Origin: Ascoidea asiatica
Lineage: Eukaryota; Ascomycota; Saccharomycetes; Ascoideales; Ascoideaceae
Length of the DNA stretch: 64,000 bases
Direction: 5' to 3'
NCBI GenBank assembly: GCA_001600695.1
Contig: BCKQ01000002.1
Span: 1,747,340-1,811,339 of the forward strand
Part shown: in pieces, positions 1 to 10,230 of the stretch
Layout of the letters: the number at the start of each line of letters is the position of its first letter
Position numbering within the stretch: position 1 is the stretch's first letter
The notes under the pieces: model-generated
Seen by the model: only the letters and a program-made list of their open reading frames with translations
What the model was told of the DNA's origin: nothing
Databases searched by the model: none
Made by a program: the position numbers and the translations under genes

Positions 1-2
1 GC

Positions 3-669
3 CCTTCTTCTTCTTCTTCAACTTCAATTAATACAAATACAAACTCAATATCTTCAAATTCAACAACTACTACAACAATTTCAAATCCAAATTCAAATTC
101 AAATTCAAATTCAAATTCAATTAGCAACTCTTCTAATTTTCAATCTCAACAAATTTATCATTCTCATAACAATTCTTTAAATGATTCAATTAAATCTCCT
201 TCTTTTTCAAAATTTAATAATAATAATAATAATAATAACAACAACAATGACAACAACAATGACAATAATGACAATTATAATGATAACAATAATAACAATA
301 ATAATAATAATGATAATGATGATAATGATGATGAATTAAATGAACCTGAATGGTTTGCTTCAAAACAAAAAGATACTTTTAATTCAAATCAAAGATTTCA
401 AAAACAAAAATATAATAATAGAAATGATTATTACTCTAATAACAATAATAATAATAATAATAACAACAACAACAACAATAACTTTAATTCATTTGATGAT
501 AATGATTCATTAGGTAAAACTGCTGATGATTTTGAAAAATGGAAAGCAAATATGAAATTAGAAGAAGAAAGAAAAAAGAATAAAAATAAATTAACTTTAC
601 CTCCTGGTTTAAATATTAATTCAAATTCTCAACCAATTAAATCAATTCAATCAACTAAACCAATTAATG

Positions 670-721
<52 letters not shown>

Positions 722-920
722 CAAATTAAATACTAAAAAAGAAATTGAGATTGAAATTGAAATTAAAAATAAATCTAAAATTGAAGACAATAAATTTGAA
801 AATACTAAAATTGATTCATCAATTTCAATTAAAAAAGAAAGAAATGAAATTGATAGTTTTTTTGCTTTATTAGATTCTGATATTAAACCAACAATTGATT
901 CAAGTAATTCTATTTTAATA

Positions 921-957
<37 letters not shown>

Positions 958-2522
958 ATAATAACAATAATAATAATGGTAATAATAATAACAATATTAA
1001 TTCAGCAATAAATTCTAATTTAATTTCTTCTCCTTCTATTCAAACTCCAATCAAAGGTTCAAGGTTTTCTTCTTTCTTCTCAAAACCTACAAATCTTTCA
1101 ATGAATAATTCAAATAATATTCTAAATAGTCGTTTAATTCCTTTACTTAATGAAAAAAATGATATCAATTCAAACTTAAATTCTCCAATTAATCAATTAC
1201 AAAATAATTTAACTTCCAATTCCAATTCCAATCCTAATTCTAATTCTAATTCTAATATTATAATGCAAAATAATAATTCTCAATTTGAAATTCAAAATAA
1301 AAATTTAAATGGTAATTCAAATACAAATGAATCTTTTTTTATGTCTTTATTACAAAAAAGTAAATCACCTGAAGTAAATTCTGTTAGTCCTACTCCAAAA
1401 GAAAATTCTTCAAGTTTAATGGATTTATATAATGCTAATAAAAAAGAAAATTCATCTTCTCCAATAAATAATACTGATAATCGTTCAAATAACATATCAA
1501 ATATGAACACTTCTTTTAATAATTTTATAAATGTTAAAAATAGCCCATTGAACAATCAAGTTCGATCTTTGAACCAATATCCTCAACCTCAACAGGCTTC
1601 CTCTCACCAACAACAACAACAACCAATATCGCAACCATCTCAACAACAACCATACCAAAATTTCTCTCAACAGAATATAGTTCAAGATCAACAAAATCAA
1701 GTTCAACCTCAACAAAATTCTCGACAATCTGTATCTTTACCTCCTATGCTTCAAGGTACTAATCAGTCTCAGACTAATTTTCAATTTCAACAACAAATAG
1801 GTCAACAGAGTTCTCAACATTTACCTCAACAACCTATTGTTCAACAAGCTCCTCAGCAATTACCTCAACAAATGAACGGATTCTCGCAACAACAACAACC
1901 TCAATTTCAAAATCAAAATCAAGGACAATCCCAGCAACAACAACAGCAACAACGTCAAAATCAAAACCAAAACCAAAGTCAACAACCTAGAATGAATCCT
2001 CAAATGCAACAAAATCTTTGGATGAACCCTCCTCAAATGTTAAATCCAATGTATTCATCTAATAATCCACCATTTATGCCTGGTCCTCCTCCAGATATTG
2101 ACGGTCAGGGAAGGGGAATGATGTTACCAATGCCACCAATTAATCCTATGAATCAACAAAATATTAATCAAATGGATAGAATGAAAGGAATACAAAGAGT
2201 TAATCCTTCTAATTTACCTCCTGGAATTAGAGTACCTATGAATCCAAATGGTTTACCAGGTCCTTTACCTCCAAATATGGTTCCTCCTCCTCCTTATAAT
2301 CCTTATATGAATATGAATATGAATATGAATATGAATATTCCTCCTCCAAATTTCAATAATGGTAATATTCAAGGAAATATGCAAGGAAATAATTCAAATA
2401 TGGCATTTATGAAAAATGGAATGCAAATTCCAAGAAACTTACCAATCCATATGAATATGCGTATGAATATGGGCATGATGCCACCACCACCTCCAGGGTC
2501 AATGATACCTGAATCAAATTAG
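3..2522 (+). CDS. EAP1: Eap1/4E-T-like translational regulator (5' end outside window)
   Basis: The frame is open from base 3, so the protein is cut at its N-terminus; 839 residues are visible. The ATG at 552 is internal, because the frame upstream of it encodes the same kind of sequence. Two short non-repetitive motifs recall the eIF4E-transporter/Eap1 family: an EPEWF motif (about bases 345-360) and SRFSSFF (bases 1059-1079), like SRFSRWF of 4E-T. The rest is low complexity: Asn runs, a Gln-rich segment (about bases 1560-1990) and a Met/Pro/Asn-rich C-terminus. Family members bind eIF4E and help repress or decay mRNAs in the cytoplasm; the expected eIF4E-binding YxxxxL motif would lie upstream of the window. 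The identification rests on two short motifs and could be wrong; it might be another Q/N-rich RNA-granule protein. It converges on RFC2, with a T-rich stretch at 2700-2731 between them. Confidence 0.55.
670..719 (+). repeat. (AAT)n microsatellite encoding an Asn run
   Basis: Sixteen or so AAT/AAC-type triplets in frame inside the Eap1-like gene encode a poly-Asn run. Similar triplet tracts occur at 924-980 in the same gene, and in DUG2, PRP2, the LRR gene and both Asn-rich orphan genes. Confidence 0.9.
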
Positions 2523-2787
2523 CTGTTGTAAATCATTTTATGTAGTGTCGAAAAAATGAGTTATATTAATCTTTGAATTATAGCTTTTTTCTTGTATATG
2601 ATTGTAAATGTAATACACTACCTGTATAAAAGAAACTTACAACATAAAATAGTAATAGTTATAATAAAGATATTAAAATGTGCCTATTATTTTCTGCTTT
2701 CTTTCTTTTTTTTTCTTTTTTTTTTTTTTTTAATTCAAAGTAGTTTTAAAATGATTTTATTTGATATGTAAAATTATTTAAATTGAT

Positions 2788-3989
2788 CTATAAAATTTTT
2801 GAAAGTTTACAAACCATATTTAAAATTTGTAAATGTTCATTTCCACCATTTGTTAATTTTTTATCGGCATCAAGCAATACTAATGCTATATCAGTTTTTT
2901 GTTTCTGAGTTAAAGAATCATCTAATATCATTTTGTCATGTAATTGATCTATCATCTGAGAACCACTCCAACCATCAGCAACTAAATTATTAAGATATTC
3001 AAAAATATTTTTAAAATCTTTTTCTTCAAGTATTTTCAAAAGTCCATCTAAAATTTTCTCAGGAACTATTCCAGCAATTTCTTTTACACTTTTAACAGTA
3101 ATTACTCCTATATTTATTGTATCATCATCATCAATTAATTCAATATCTCCATCAGCATCTATAGTTGTTGCTTCAAGTTGAGAATGTAATTTTGTAGCAG
3201 ATTGTAAAAAAGTAATTGCTTTTCTTAAATCACCATTAGATATTTTTAAAATTTCTTCAAGAACACCATTATTTAATTTAACTTTTTCTTCTTCTACTAT
3301 AAAATTTAATCTTGAAAGTGCATTTGTTGTATCTAAAGGTCGAAATCTAAATTTTGAACATCTTGAAGCAAGTGGATCAATAATTCTTGTAATATAATTA
3401 CATACTAAACAAAATCTAGTAACACTTGAAAAAGTTTCCATTGTTCTACGTAAAGCAGATTGAGCATCACTTGTCATTGAATCAGCTTCATCTAAAATAA
3501 TAATTTTATATGGAGGACATGGATATTTTTCTAAATCTGCTTTTTTTGGATTTGAAACTGTTAATCTTGAAAAATTTTTAACTTTATTACGAACAATAGA
3601 TATACCTCTTTCATCAGAAGCATTTAATTCCAATACTCTACTTTTAAATAAATTTGGACCATATAATTCTTTTGCAAGTGCTAAAATTGTTGAAGTTTTT
3701 CCAGTTCCTGGAGGTCCATAAAATAACATATGTGGTAAATTAGCTGTTAAAAGTGTTCTTTTTAAGATTTTAACAGCATGATCTTGTGATGCAACATCAT
3801 TCAAATTCTTTGGACGGCTAGATTTTTAAAGATAACAAAATATATATTAGAAAATAATTCAAATAAACCAAAAAAAAAAATTGATGACTTGAAAACTTAC
3901 TATTTTTCAACCCATGGAATTCGATTTAACTTTATTTGAGAATCTTTTTCTGAATTTCTTGAATTGGCTTGAAAAAAAGAAGCTGCCAT
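2788..3989 (-). CDS. RFC2: Replication factor C subunit 2, spliced
   Basis: This is an AAA+ clamp-loader subunit of RFC, which loads PCNA at primer-template junctions and also serves the checkpoint and cohesion clamp loaders. The sequence follows yeast Rfc2 closely: P-loop GPPGTGKT (residues 64-71), a DEAD Walker B within LDEADSMT, and the arginine-finger SRC motif. The long exon lacks the N-terminal family motif WVEKYRPK. That motif appears when an upstream exon (3989-3901) is joined across an 83-bp intron (3818-3900), giving WVEKY|RPKNL and a 372-residue protein, close to the 353 of S. cerevisiae Rfc2. An ATG at 3989 opens exon 1. An Asp/Glu-rich insert lies after the AAA+ core (about residues 250-262). 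The promoter carries an MBF/SBF-type element, as expected for an S-phase gene. Confidence 0.95.
3818..3900 (-). other. RFC2: RFC2 intron
   Basis: Read on the minus strand, the intron starts GTAAGT (at 3900) and ends CTAG (at 3818), with a branch-like TTCTAAT at 3852-3846. Removal restores the conserved WVEKYRPK motif across the junction (phase 2). Confidence 0.88.
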
Positions 3990-4416
3990 TTTATTTATAT
4001 TTATTGATATTTGAAAATGTATCAATTAAAAAAATAAAAATCAATTTAAAGTCTTCTTTATTAACCAATTTACTATTTCCTTTAAGATTTATATTTCATC
4101 TTTAATAAAAAATTTAAATAATACTGAATATATTTCATTTTTCGCGTTTTTTTCAATTTTGTTAGAAACGGTATCAATACGCCTAACTCTATTTCAGAGC
4201 CAAAGTACGTACAAAACGCAGAGTACTTTGATAGTAGCTTTGATAGTAAACAGAAGCGGGTAAAGAGATAAATAAATAACTACAGAACTGTGCTATTGAA
4301 GAAACTATTGAAGAAACTGTAATAAAGCTTCTTTTTTTTCTTTTTTTTTTTTCTTTTTATGATAAAAATTATTTTACAAAGAATTGATAAAGTATGTATT
4401 ACAAAGTGAAAAAGAG
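3990..4416 (-). promoter_or_regulatory. RFC2 upstream region / globin gene 3' end
   Basis: This region lies between two minus-strand genes. It contains the ACGCGAAAA element (4139-4147), two 12-bp tandem duplications (TTTGATAGTA at 4227 and 4239; CTATTGAAGAAA at 4293 and 4305), and a Reb1-core CGGGTAA at 4257-4263. A T-rich stretch near 4330-4356 probably belongs to the globin gene's 3' end. Confidence 0.55.
4139..4147 (-). promoter_or_regulatory. MCB/SCB-type element (ACGCGAAAA) upstream of RFC2
   Basis: The minus strand reads ACGCGAAAA, 150 bp before the RFC2 ATG. It overlaps the MBF core (ACGCG) and the SBF consensus (CRCGAAA). The same nonamer occurs upstream of MLH1 at 51638. Established: MBF drives G1/S expression of replication and repair genes in yeast. 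Use of the site here is inferred. Confidence 0.55.
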
Positions 4417-5487
4417 TTAACTTTTACTAGATTTGAAGAAATTCATATCCAGTCTTGTTCTTGAAGAATGAGCAAGTAATTGTGGATTTTTTCTTTTAGA
4501 CGCAAATTCTTCTTGAACTCTATTACTTGGTTTTCTTGAAAGAAAAGATCTTCTAATTTCTTGAACTTTTTCAAAATTAGTTGATTTTGAAGCAAAACTT
4601 AATAAAGAATGAAGATCATCATTATTATTCATATTATTGTTATTGTTATTATTATTAATGATATTATTTTCATTATTAATATTAAAATTAATATTATCTT
4701 GTATAAAATTTGGTTGTTGAGATTCATCTGGAATAATTATATCATTATTACAAGCATCCATCATTGTATTTGCAAGAAAACAATATAAAGTTATCCAAAT
4801 ATTTTCTAATTCAGGAGTAAAAGCTTCAGAAAATCTTTCACTTAAAGTATTCATTATTGAAATACCTAATTCCAGAAAAAAATCAGGTTCTGCACCAAAT
4901 ATTATACCATGCCTTCGACCAATATTACCTAAATAATCCATTAAAACACTTAAATCTTCAGCATTTAAAATTGCCATTCTTAAAAGACCAGTGAATGAAG
5001 TTGATTGATGATCAGGACTTGGTAAATATCTAATAATATCTCTATTTAAATTACTATGAACTTCTTCCCAAAATTGAATTGAAGAGAATACATTTGATAA
5101 AGCATTTATTTTTGAAGATGGATTTTTTATATGAACATAATTATCTATAATTTCTATTGGACATCTTAAATTTTCATTCCAAGATTCTCTTAATAAATTA
5201 ATTTCATGATCAGAAAATTTAGGTATATAAATATATTTATTACTACTTGAAACTTCACTTATTGTTTGAGAAAGTGCAGAAGATTGATCATAAAATGAAG
5301 AAGTTGAACTTGTAAGTTCTAAATCATTCATACTTGGACTTGAATCAAGATTTGAAGATGAAGGTGGTGTTAAATTATTTACAGAAGTAGTACTATTACT
5401 TATATAAGTTGATAATCTAAAAAGTGAATTTGTTTGAACATCATTGACGTCTCTTTTTTGATTTCTTCTCCAGAATCTTCCAGACAT
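4417..5487 (-). CDS. Globin-domain protein (YNL234W-like)
   Basis: This 356-residue protein has a globin fold at about residues 91-246. The domain starts with FSDHEINLLRESW (A-helix pattern). It has RRHGI with the presumed proximal His at 193, and the typical GH-helix pattern LG..IMNTLSERF..AFTPELENIW..LY. Gln161 lies 32 residues before His193, the same spacing as the distal Gln and proximal His of flavohaemoglobins, so it may be the distal residue (inference). A 90-residue Ser/Thr-rich N-terminal extension and an Asn-rich C-terminal tail flank the domain. There is no reductase domain, so it is not a flavohaemoglobin. The closest known relative is the haem-binding yeast globin YNL234W, whose role is unclear; sensing or redox functions are possible. 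The start is the first ATG and is followed by a long upstream region. Confidence 0.8.
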   Translation of the reverse strand: MSGRFWRRNQKRDVNDVQTNSLFRLSTYISNSTTSVNNLTPPSSSNLDSSPSMNDLELTSSTSSFYDQSSALSQTISEVSSSNKYIYIPKFSDHEINLLRESWNENLRCPIEIIDNYVHIKNPSSKINALSNVFSSIQFWEEVHSNLNRDIIRYLPSPDHQSTSFTGLLRMAILNAEDLSVLMDYLGNIGRRHGIIFGAEPDFFLELGISIMNTLSERFSEAFTPELENIWITLYCFLANTMMDACNNDIIIPDESQQPNFIQDNINFNINNENNIINNNNNNNNMNNNDDLHSLLSFASKSTNFEKVQEIRRSFLSRKPSNRVQEEFASKRKNPQLLAHSSRTRLDMNFFKSSKS

Positions 5488-7478
5488 TTTAAATTTATAT
5501 GATATAATAATAATTTGATAATATAATAATTATTAAAGGATGTATTTATATGGTTTACTTTTATGAAATAGATAATTAAGGAAATGAATTATAGAAATTG
5601 ATTTGATATTTATATTAATATTGTAATTTTATATTATAATTTTATATATAATTTTATATATAATTTTATATTATAATTTTATAATGATGAATAAAAACAG
5701 AGACAATAAAGTGAATTTTATAAGAATTTGGTTACAAACTTTTTTTATCAGAATATTTTATAAAGAGCAGTAGCAAGAAGCGGGTTGAAAGATTAAGTGA
5801 TAAAGTGGTAAGTAAAGTAATAAAGTGAAATAGAAAGTGAATGTTTGAAGATTAAATATTATTTTTGAAATACAATTGTTTAAAAGTACGTAGCTGATAA
5901 AGATATGATATCCAATAAAGTAATAAAATAATAAAATAATAAAATAACAAAGTAATAAAGATATAAAGATATAAAAAATAGAATTTATTCATGAATTCTT
6001 CCCAATTGAATAATAATAACCAAAAGTTGTGAAGTGCAGCGGAGAATACGCGGTACTTAAGGATACTGTATCTTGTACTACGGTGCTTTGGCACTGCGGT
6101 ACTGTAGCTCTAAACTTTTAAACTACCAAACCTGCTCACTGCTAACTGTTACAAAAGCTTGCTGGTTTTAAACTGAAGTTATCACACACTTGAACAAATA
6201 ATAATAATGAAGTAATAGTAATGAAATTCCTAAGGAAGTTTTATAAGTAATTTCTACCGAGAAAATATAAGTCTAATTCTTTAGGTAACTTTTAATTAAC
6301 CCTTAATGAAATTGTTTCATTTTTATAATCTATTACGCAGGCCTGAGACAAAACAGGAGGATCAGATTATAAGAATTAAAAAATTAAAAATAAAATGTAA
6401 AAAAAAAAGGAGCAATTACTACTAGTACCAAGTCAAATTCAATTTCAAAGTGAAAACTTCTTAAAATTAATATTCTCTTAACTTTTATTTGAAATAAAAC
6501 TTATCTTTTTTTTTTTTTTTTAAAAAAAAGATCAGTTTATCGCACTTTACAAAAGCCTTTATACTTCAATGCTTAACTTTTAATTTTTAACTTAGACTTG
6601 AACTTAAGCTTACGTAAAATTTATAAACTGGAGAAAATCATATTCATAATTGATAGTTATTGGTAAATGATAAATGATAATAACTAATAATTGATAAATT
6701 CTGGTACCTTAAGCTAAAAGATGTCAATGTTCTAAGTTCGTACTTTATTTCTCGAAATAGATTCTTATAACAATATAAACTAAGCCAGTAAATGCTGAAA
6801 GATATTGGTAAACCTCATCTTCAAAGTTTTTGATGTAAATAGTTATCATACTATCTTAATAAAACTTGATTCTTTTCTTTATACTTTCTTTGTGTCTCTT
6901 TTCTTCTTCTTCTTTCTGCTGACTTCAAAGGAGCCTCGAACTCCTCCCAATCAGGCCAAAGATTTGATCAATAAATCAGCCCCGGTGCCTCCCGGCATCA
7001 ATCTGCTGGGCCCCAGTCTAATCACTCCATTCAGCTGGGTTATTATTAGAAACCTTTTCCCCTACGAGATTCGAAAAGCATGCAATGCATTTTATTACTT
7101 TCCTCCCAGCAGCCTGGTTGCATTTTACTACCCGCACGCTCTCTTGTTCACGCACATTTGCACATCACATTTCAGAAAATAATAGTTACTCTGTCCTAGG
7201 GCTTTTACTTCTAAATTATTTACCCTAAATAAATAAAACTCATGTCCCTTATATTTTATTACCTAAATTCTAACTCAAATTATTTAAATTGTATTCAATC
7301 AAACTCAATCGATTATAAATTCAATAATAATAATAATAATGTATTACATCACATTAAATTCAATGTTAATAATCTTCATAAATAAATCATTAAATAAAAA
7401 GATAAAATAATAAAAATTACAAGACTAAATTCATTTCTTAACAATTATTAAACATTATATCCTTTTTTTAATATACTA
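5488..7478. other. 2-kb divergent intergenic region
   Basis: This region separates the divergent globin and myristoylated-protein genes. I see no convincing gene; the short ORFs have no family resemblance. It holds a tandem array of a 12-13 bp TAATTTTATATA unit (about 5622-5683), a perfect bZIP/Yap-type TTACGTAA at 6610-6617, a T17/A8 tract (6511-6535), and a GC-rich island (about 6925-7165) with CCAATCAG at 6947-6954. Confidence 0.6.
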
Positions 7479-8243
7479 ATGGGTTCATCTGCATCTAAAC
7501 AAGCTTCAAAATCAGGAAGAAAATTTGCGAAACATGTTTATAATCCATCAGAAATTAATAATAATTTAAATATAAATCGTTCAAAAATAAATCAATTACC
7601 AAAAGATCAAAAATTTTTAGATATTAAACCTCCTATATCTAAAAATTCTTCAAACTCCAATTTAAATTTAAATTCAAAAAATCCTAAAGAAATTAATCAA
7701 ATAAATGATGAATCAAAATTTAAATATAAAGATGGTTTTGATCCAGATTTTAATTATAAAGCTGTATCTTTAGGAACTGTGAATATATCTAATAAATCTT
7801 TTAAATTAGATCCTAATAATTCTTCTTTACAAATGTTAAAAAGACGAAAAGAATTAAATGAATTAAATGATGAAATAAATAATATTAATAAAAATATAGA
7901 TACAAATACAAATTCTAATACAAATATTAATACAAATACAAATACAAATACAAATATAAATATGATCAATAAAAGTCCTATAATAAAAAATTTAAATGTT
8001 GTTCATCCAAGAACTATAACCGCAATTCTTGAAGATATAAAATCCGGAATCTCAAAACAATCAATTACTCAAACTTATAGATTATCTGATGATTTCTTAG
8101 ATCAATTAGGTGATTCTTATATAGTAGCAACAAATAGATTAGAATCTAAAGATCCTAGTAATAATAATAATAAAAATAAAAAAGAAAAAGAAAATCAAGA
8201 ATCATCCTCTTTATCCGCGGAATTAGATAAATTATTAGGATAA
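7479..8243 (+). CDS. Predicted N-myristoylated protein, function unknown
   Basis: This 254-residue protein begins MGSSASK: Gly2 with Ser6 fits the N-myristoylation consensus, and a basic segment (KSGRKFAKH) follows, so membrane association is likely. The middle is Asn/Thr-rich, including a (NT)n stretch. Two segments look conserved rather than repetitive: DGFDPDFNYKAVSLGTVNI (about residues 88-106), and a C-terminal segment beginning PRTITAILEDIK and running through LSDDFLDQLGDSY. The latter resembles a small helical unit ending in a Leu-Gly pair. I do not recognise the family. The start is fixed by the myristoylation signal. It converges on the AT-hook gene, with only 158 bp between stop codons, holding an A-run then a long T-run. 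Confidence 0.7.
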   Translation: MGSSASKQASKSGRKFAKHVYNPSEINNNLNINRSKINQLPKDQKFLDIKPPISKNSSNSNLNLNSKNPKEINQINDESKFKYKDGFDPDFNYKAVSLGTVNISNKSFKLDPNNSSLQMLKRRKELNELNDEINNINKNIDTNTNSNTNINTNTNTNTNINMINKSPIIKNLNVVHPRTITAILEDIKSGISKQSITQTYRLSDDFLDQLGDSYIVATNRLESKDPSNNNNKNKKEKENQESSSLSAELDKLLG

Positions 8244-8339
8244 TTTATCTTACCTTATGAATTTCATATTATAATTTCAACTTTCAAAATGATTTTAACT
8301 CTAAAAAAAAAAAAAATACATGTACATAAAAACCTTTTC

Positions 8340-8370
<31 letters not shown>

Positions 8371-8401
8371 TGTAATTTAACATTTAATTCTTAAAATATC
8401 T

Positions 8402-9613
8402 TTAATCACTATCACTACTTATTTCGGTTATTAAAGTGAAATTATTTAATTTTACATCTCTATTATTATTAACTTTATTATCAATAATTAATTTTTTATC
8501 AACAGTTTTATTACTATCTTCATAAATAACTTCTTTTAATGAATCTATATTTGATGAAAACATATCAGTTAATTCTTCAACAATTTTTTCTTTTCCATTA
8601 TTTTGATTATTTGTTAATTTATTAATTGAATTCATTATAACTTCTTTTGGATATGCTCCATTTTTTCCATTTAAAAATAAAAATGGACTTGCTTCTCTAA
8701 TAAACCTTATTGGAGATTCACTCATTTCTTTTTTATTCTTATTTGGAGGACGACCTCTTTTTTTAATTATTTTTGGAGTACTTGTAGCAATTGAATCTAA
8801 AATTTTCAGTGGTCTACCTCTACTTTTTTTAATTTCAACTTTTGACTTTGTTGATTTTAAAGCTTTTGAAGGTCTACCTTTACTTTTTTTAACTTCAATT
8901 ACTGAAGATTCTAATGATTTAGATGGTCTTCCTCTACTTTTTTTCACAATTTTATTTGTAGAATTTAAAACTTTTTCTTGTTTTTTTTTAAGATTTTTAG
9001 TTTCAGCATCAGAAGATTCCGGTGTTTTTGGTGGTCTACCTCTTGATCGTTTTGGTTTACTTATTGAGGTTTCAATTACTTTTAAACTTTTCGGCCTACC
9101 TCTAGGTTTTTTAATTTTAATTGTAACTTTTGGTTTATCTTCTATATTTTTTGGTGGTCTACCTCTTGGTTTTCCAAAAATTTTCTTAGGTGGTCTTCCT
9201 CTAGATTTTTTTAATTCTAAATTTTGTTTTTTCTCAATTTTATTTTTTTCCAATTTAGCTAATCTTACTAATTCATTTTTTCTTTTTGTTTCTAAAATTT
9301 TAAAAAGTCTAGCTTCAACTCTTGCAATTGGATTAATTTTTGAAATTTTTTTAATTTTATGTTCTATTGGAATCCTAGGTCTACCTCTTTTTCTTTTAAT
9401 TTTTGGAATTGATTCTATTTTTCCATTTTTTTCATTCTCAATTATTTTTGGTTTACGAGGTCTACCTCTAGATCTTTTCTCACTAGATTTAACAGCTTCA
9501 TTTTTTTTTTTTATTTTAATAATTCTTGATCTTGTAATTATTTGACGATTTTTATGAATATTTGTATCATCAACAACTGATAATAATTCAAAATCACTAT
9601 TATCATCTGACAT
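8402..9613 (-). CDS. Protein with ten AT-hook motifs
   Basis: This 403-residue, strongly basic protein has ten AT-hook cores: nine RGRP and one KGRP, each flanked by Lys/Arg. They are spread from about residue 48 to 290, and the spacing suggests internal duplication. AT-hooks bind the minor groove of A/T tracts, so this is very likely a chromatin or origin-binding protein. The non-repeat parts are an acidic N-terminus (MSDDNSDFELLSVVDD) and a C-terminal segment around SPIRFIREASPFLFLNGKNGAYPKE that may be a separate functional element. Known proteins with many hooks include fission yeast Orc4 (nine hooks), but no ORC AAA+ domain is present here. HMGA-like or datin-like architectural roles are alternatives. 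It diverges from the next gene. Confidence 0.8.
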   Translation of the reverse strand: MSDDNSDFELLSVVDDTNIHKNRQIITRSRIIKIKKKNEAVKSSEKRSRGRPRKPKIIENEKNGKIESIPKIKRKRGRPRIPIEHKIKKISKINPIARVEARLFKILETKRKNELVRLAKLEKNKIEKKQNLELKKSRGRPPKKIFGKPRGRPPKNIEDKPKVTIKIKKPRGRPKSLKVIETSISKPKRSRGRPPKTPESSDAETKNLKKKQEKVLNSTNKIVKKSRGRPSKSLESSVIEVKKSKGRPSKALKSTKSKVEIKKSRGRPLKILDSIATSTPKIIKKRGRPPNKNKKEMSESPIRFIREASPFLFLNGKNGAYPKEVIMNSINKLTNNQNNGKEKIVEELTDMFSSNIDSLKEVIYEDSNKTVDKKLIIDNKVNNNRDVKLNNFTLITEISSDSD

Positions 9614-10230
9614 TTTATTTTATAATTTTTTTTTTAATAGATTTTAATTGTTTATTTTTATCATACGAAATTGATTCTTATCTAAATATTCCAAATTTTA
9701 TCAATTGGATATCAATTTTTTTCTTGAATTATGACAAAGCTTCAAAATTTAATGAATGAAATAGTTAAGATTGATTTTATCTTCCTTTGATAATCCAAAT
9801 AACAAAAATAAACAGATACTTTTTTTCTTTTATAATGACTTTTCTTTTAATAATCTATTATTTTTCGCATTGTTTATGTTTTTTTTTGTCAATAATCCCA
9901 GTGGTAGAATTATATATTTTGGATGCCGGTACCCAACGTTGGTAAATGGTTTGGCCCAATTTTGAATATTGATTTTGTCTTGGAACGGTTCAGTCCCGTT
10001 CCAAAACAAAGTGCGGGTCATAAAAGTTTCCAAAAGTGGAAAAATGCATTTAAACGCACTCCCATTATTATGGTAGAAACCACTTTTGTGGGTCAGCAGA
10101 AATATTTCAAATATTTTTAATAAATTTCAATCTTTTTAACTGAATTTGAATTGACTGTTATTAGATTTAATTGAAAAAAATATTTAATTTGAAATATTGT
10201 ATTTGAGAAGATAATAAACAGTAACAAGAA
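9614..10230. promoter_or_regulatory. Divergent promoter with short inverted repeats
   Basis: This is the shared upstream region of the AT-hook gene and the mitochondrial-type gene. A GC-richer patch (9922-10095) holds a palindrome CCAACGTTGG (9933-9942), a 9-bp perfect inverted repeat TTGGAACGG/CCGTTCCAA with a 7-nt loop (9980-10004), and two small hairpins (TCCA-AAAG-TGGA and CCAC-TTTT-GTGG). No gene is visible in it. Confidence 0.6.

Noticed and set aside
552-554. ATG at 552 as the start of the Eap1-like gene
   Set aside because: The same frame is open to the window start and encodes matching low-complexity sequence plus the EPEWF motif, so this ATG is internal.
5852-6094. 80-codon minus-strand ORF rich in Phe, Tyr and Leu
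   Set aside because: Could suggest a membrane peptide, but the composition is what T/A-rich DNA gives by chance. No start context or conservation evidence.
6930-6960. tRNA-like T-arm on the minus strand (AGGAG-TTCGAGG-CTCCT) in the GC-rich island before 7479
   Set aside because: The T-arm pairs perfectly, but an A-box-like sequence is only about 10 nt upstream, and no acceptor stem or anticodon arm can be drawn. It is a chance hairpin.
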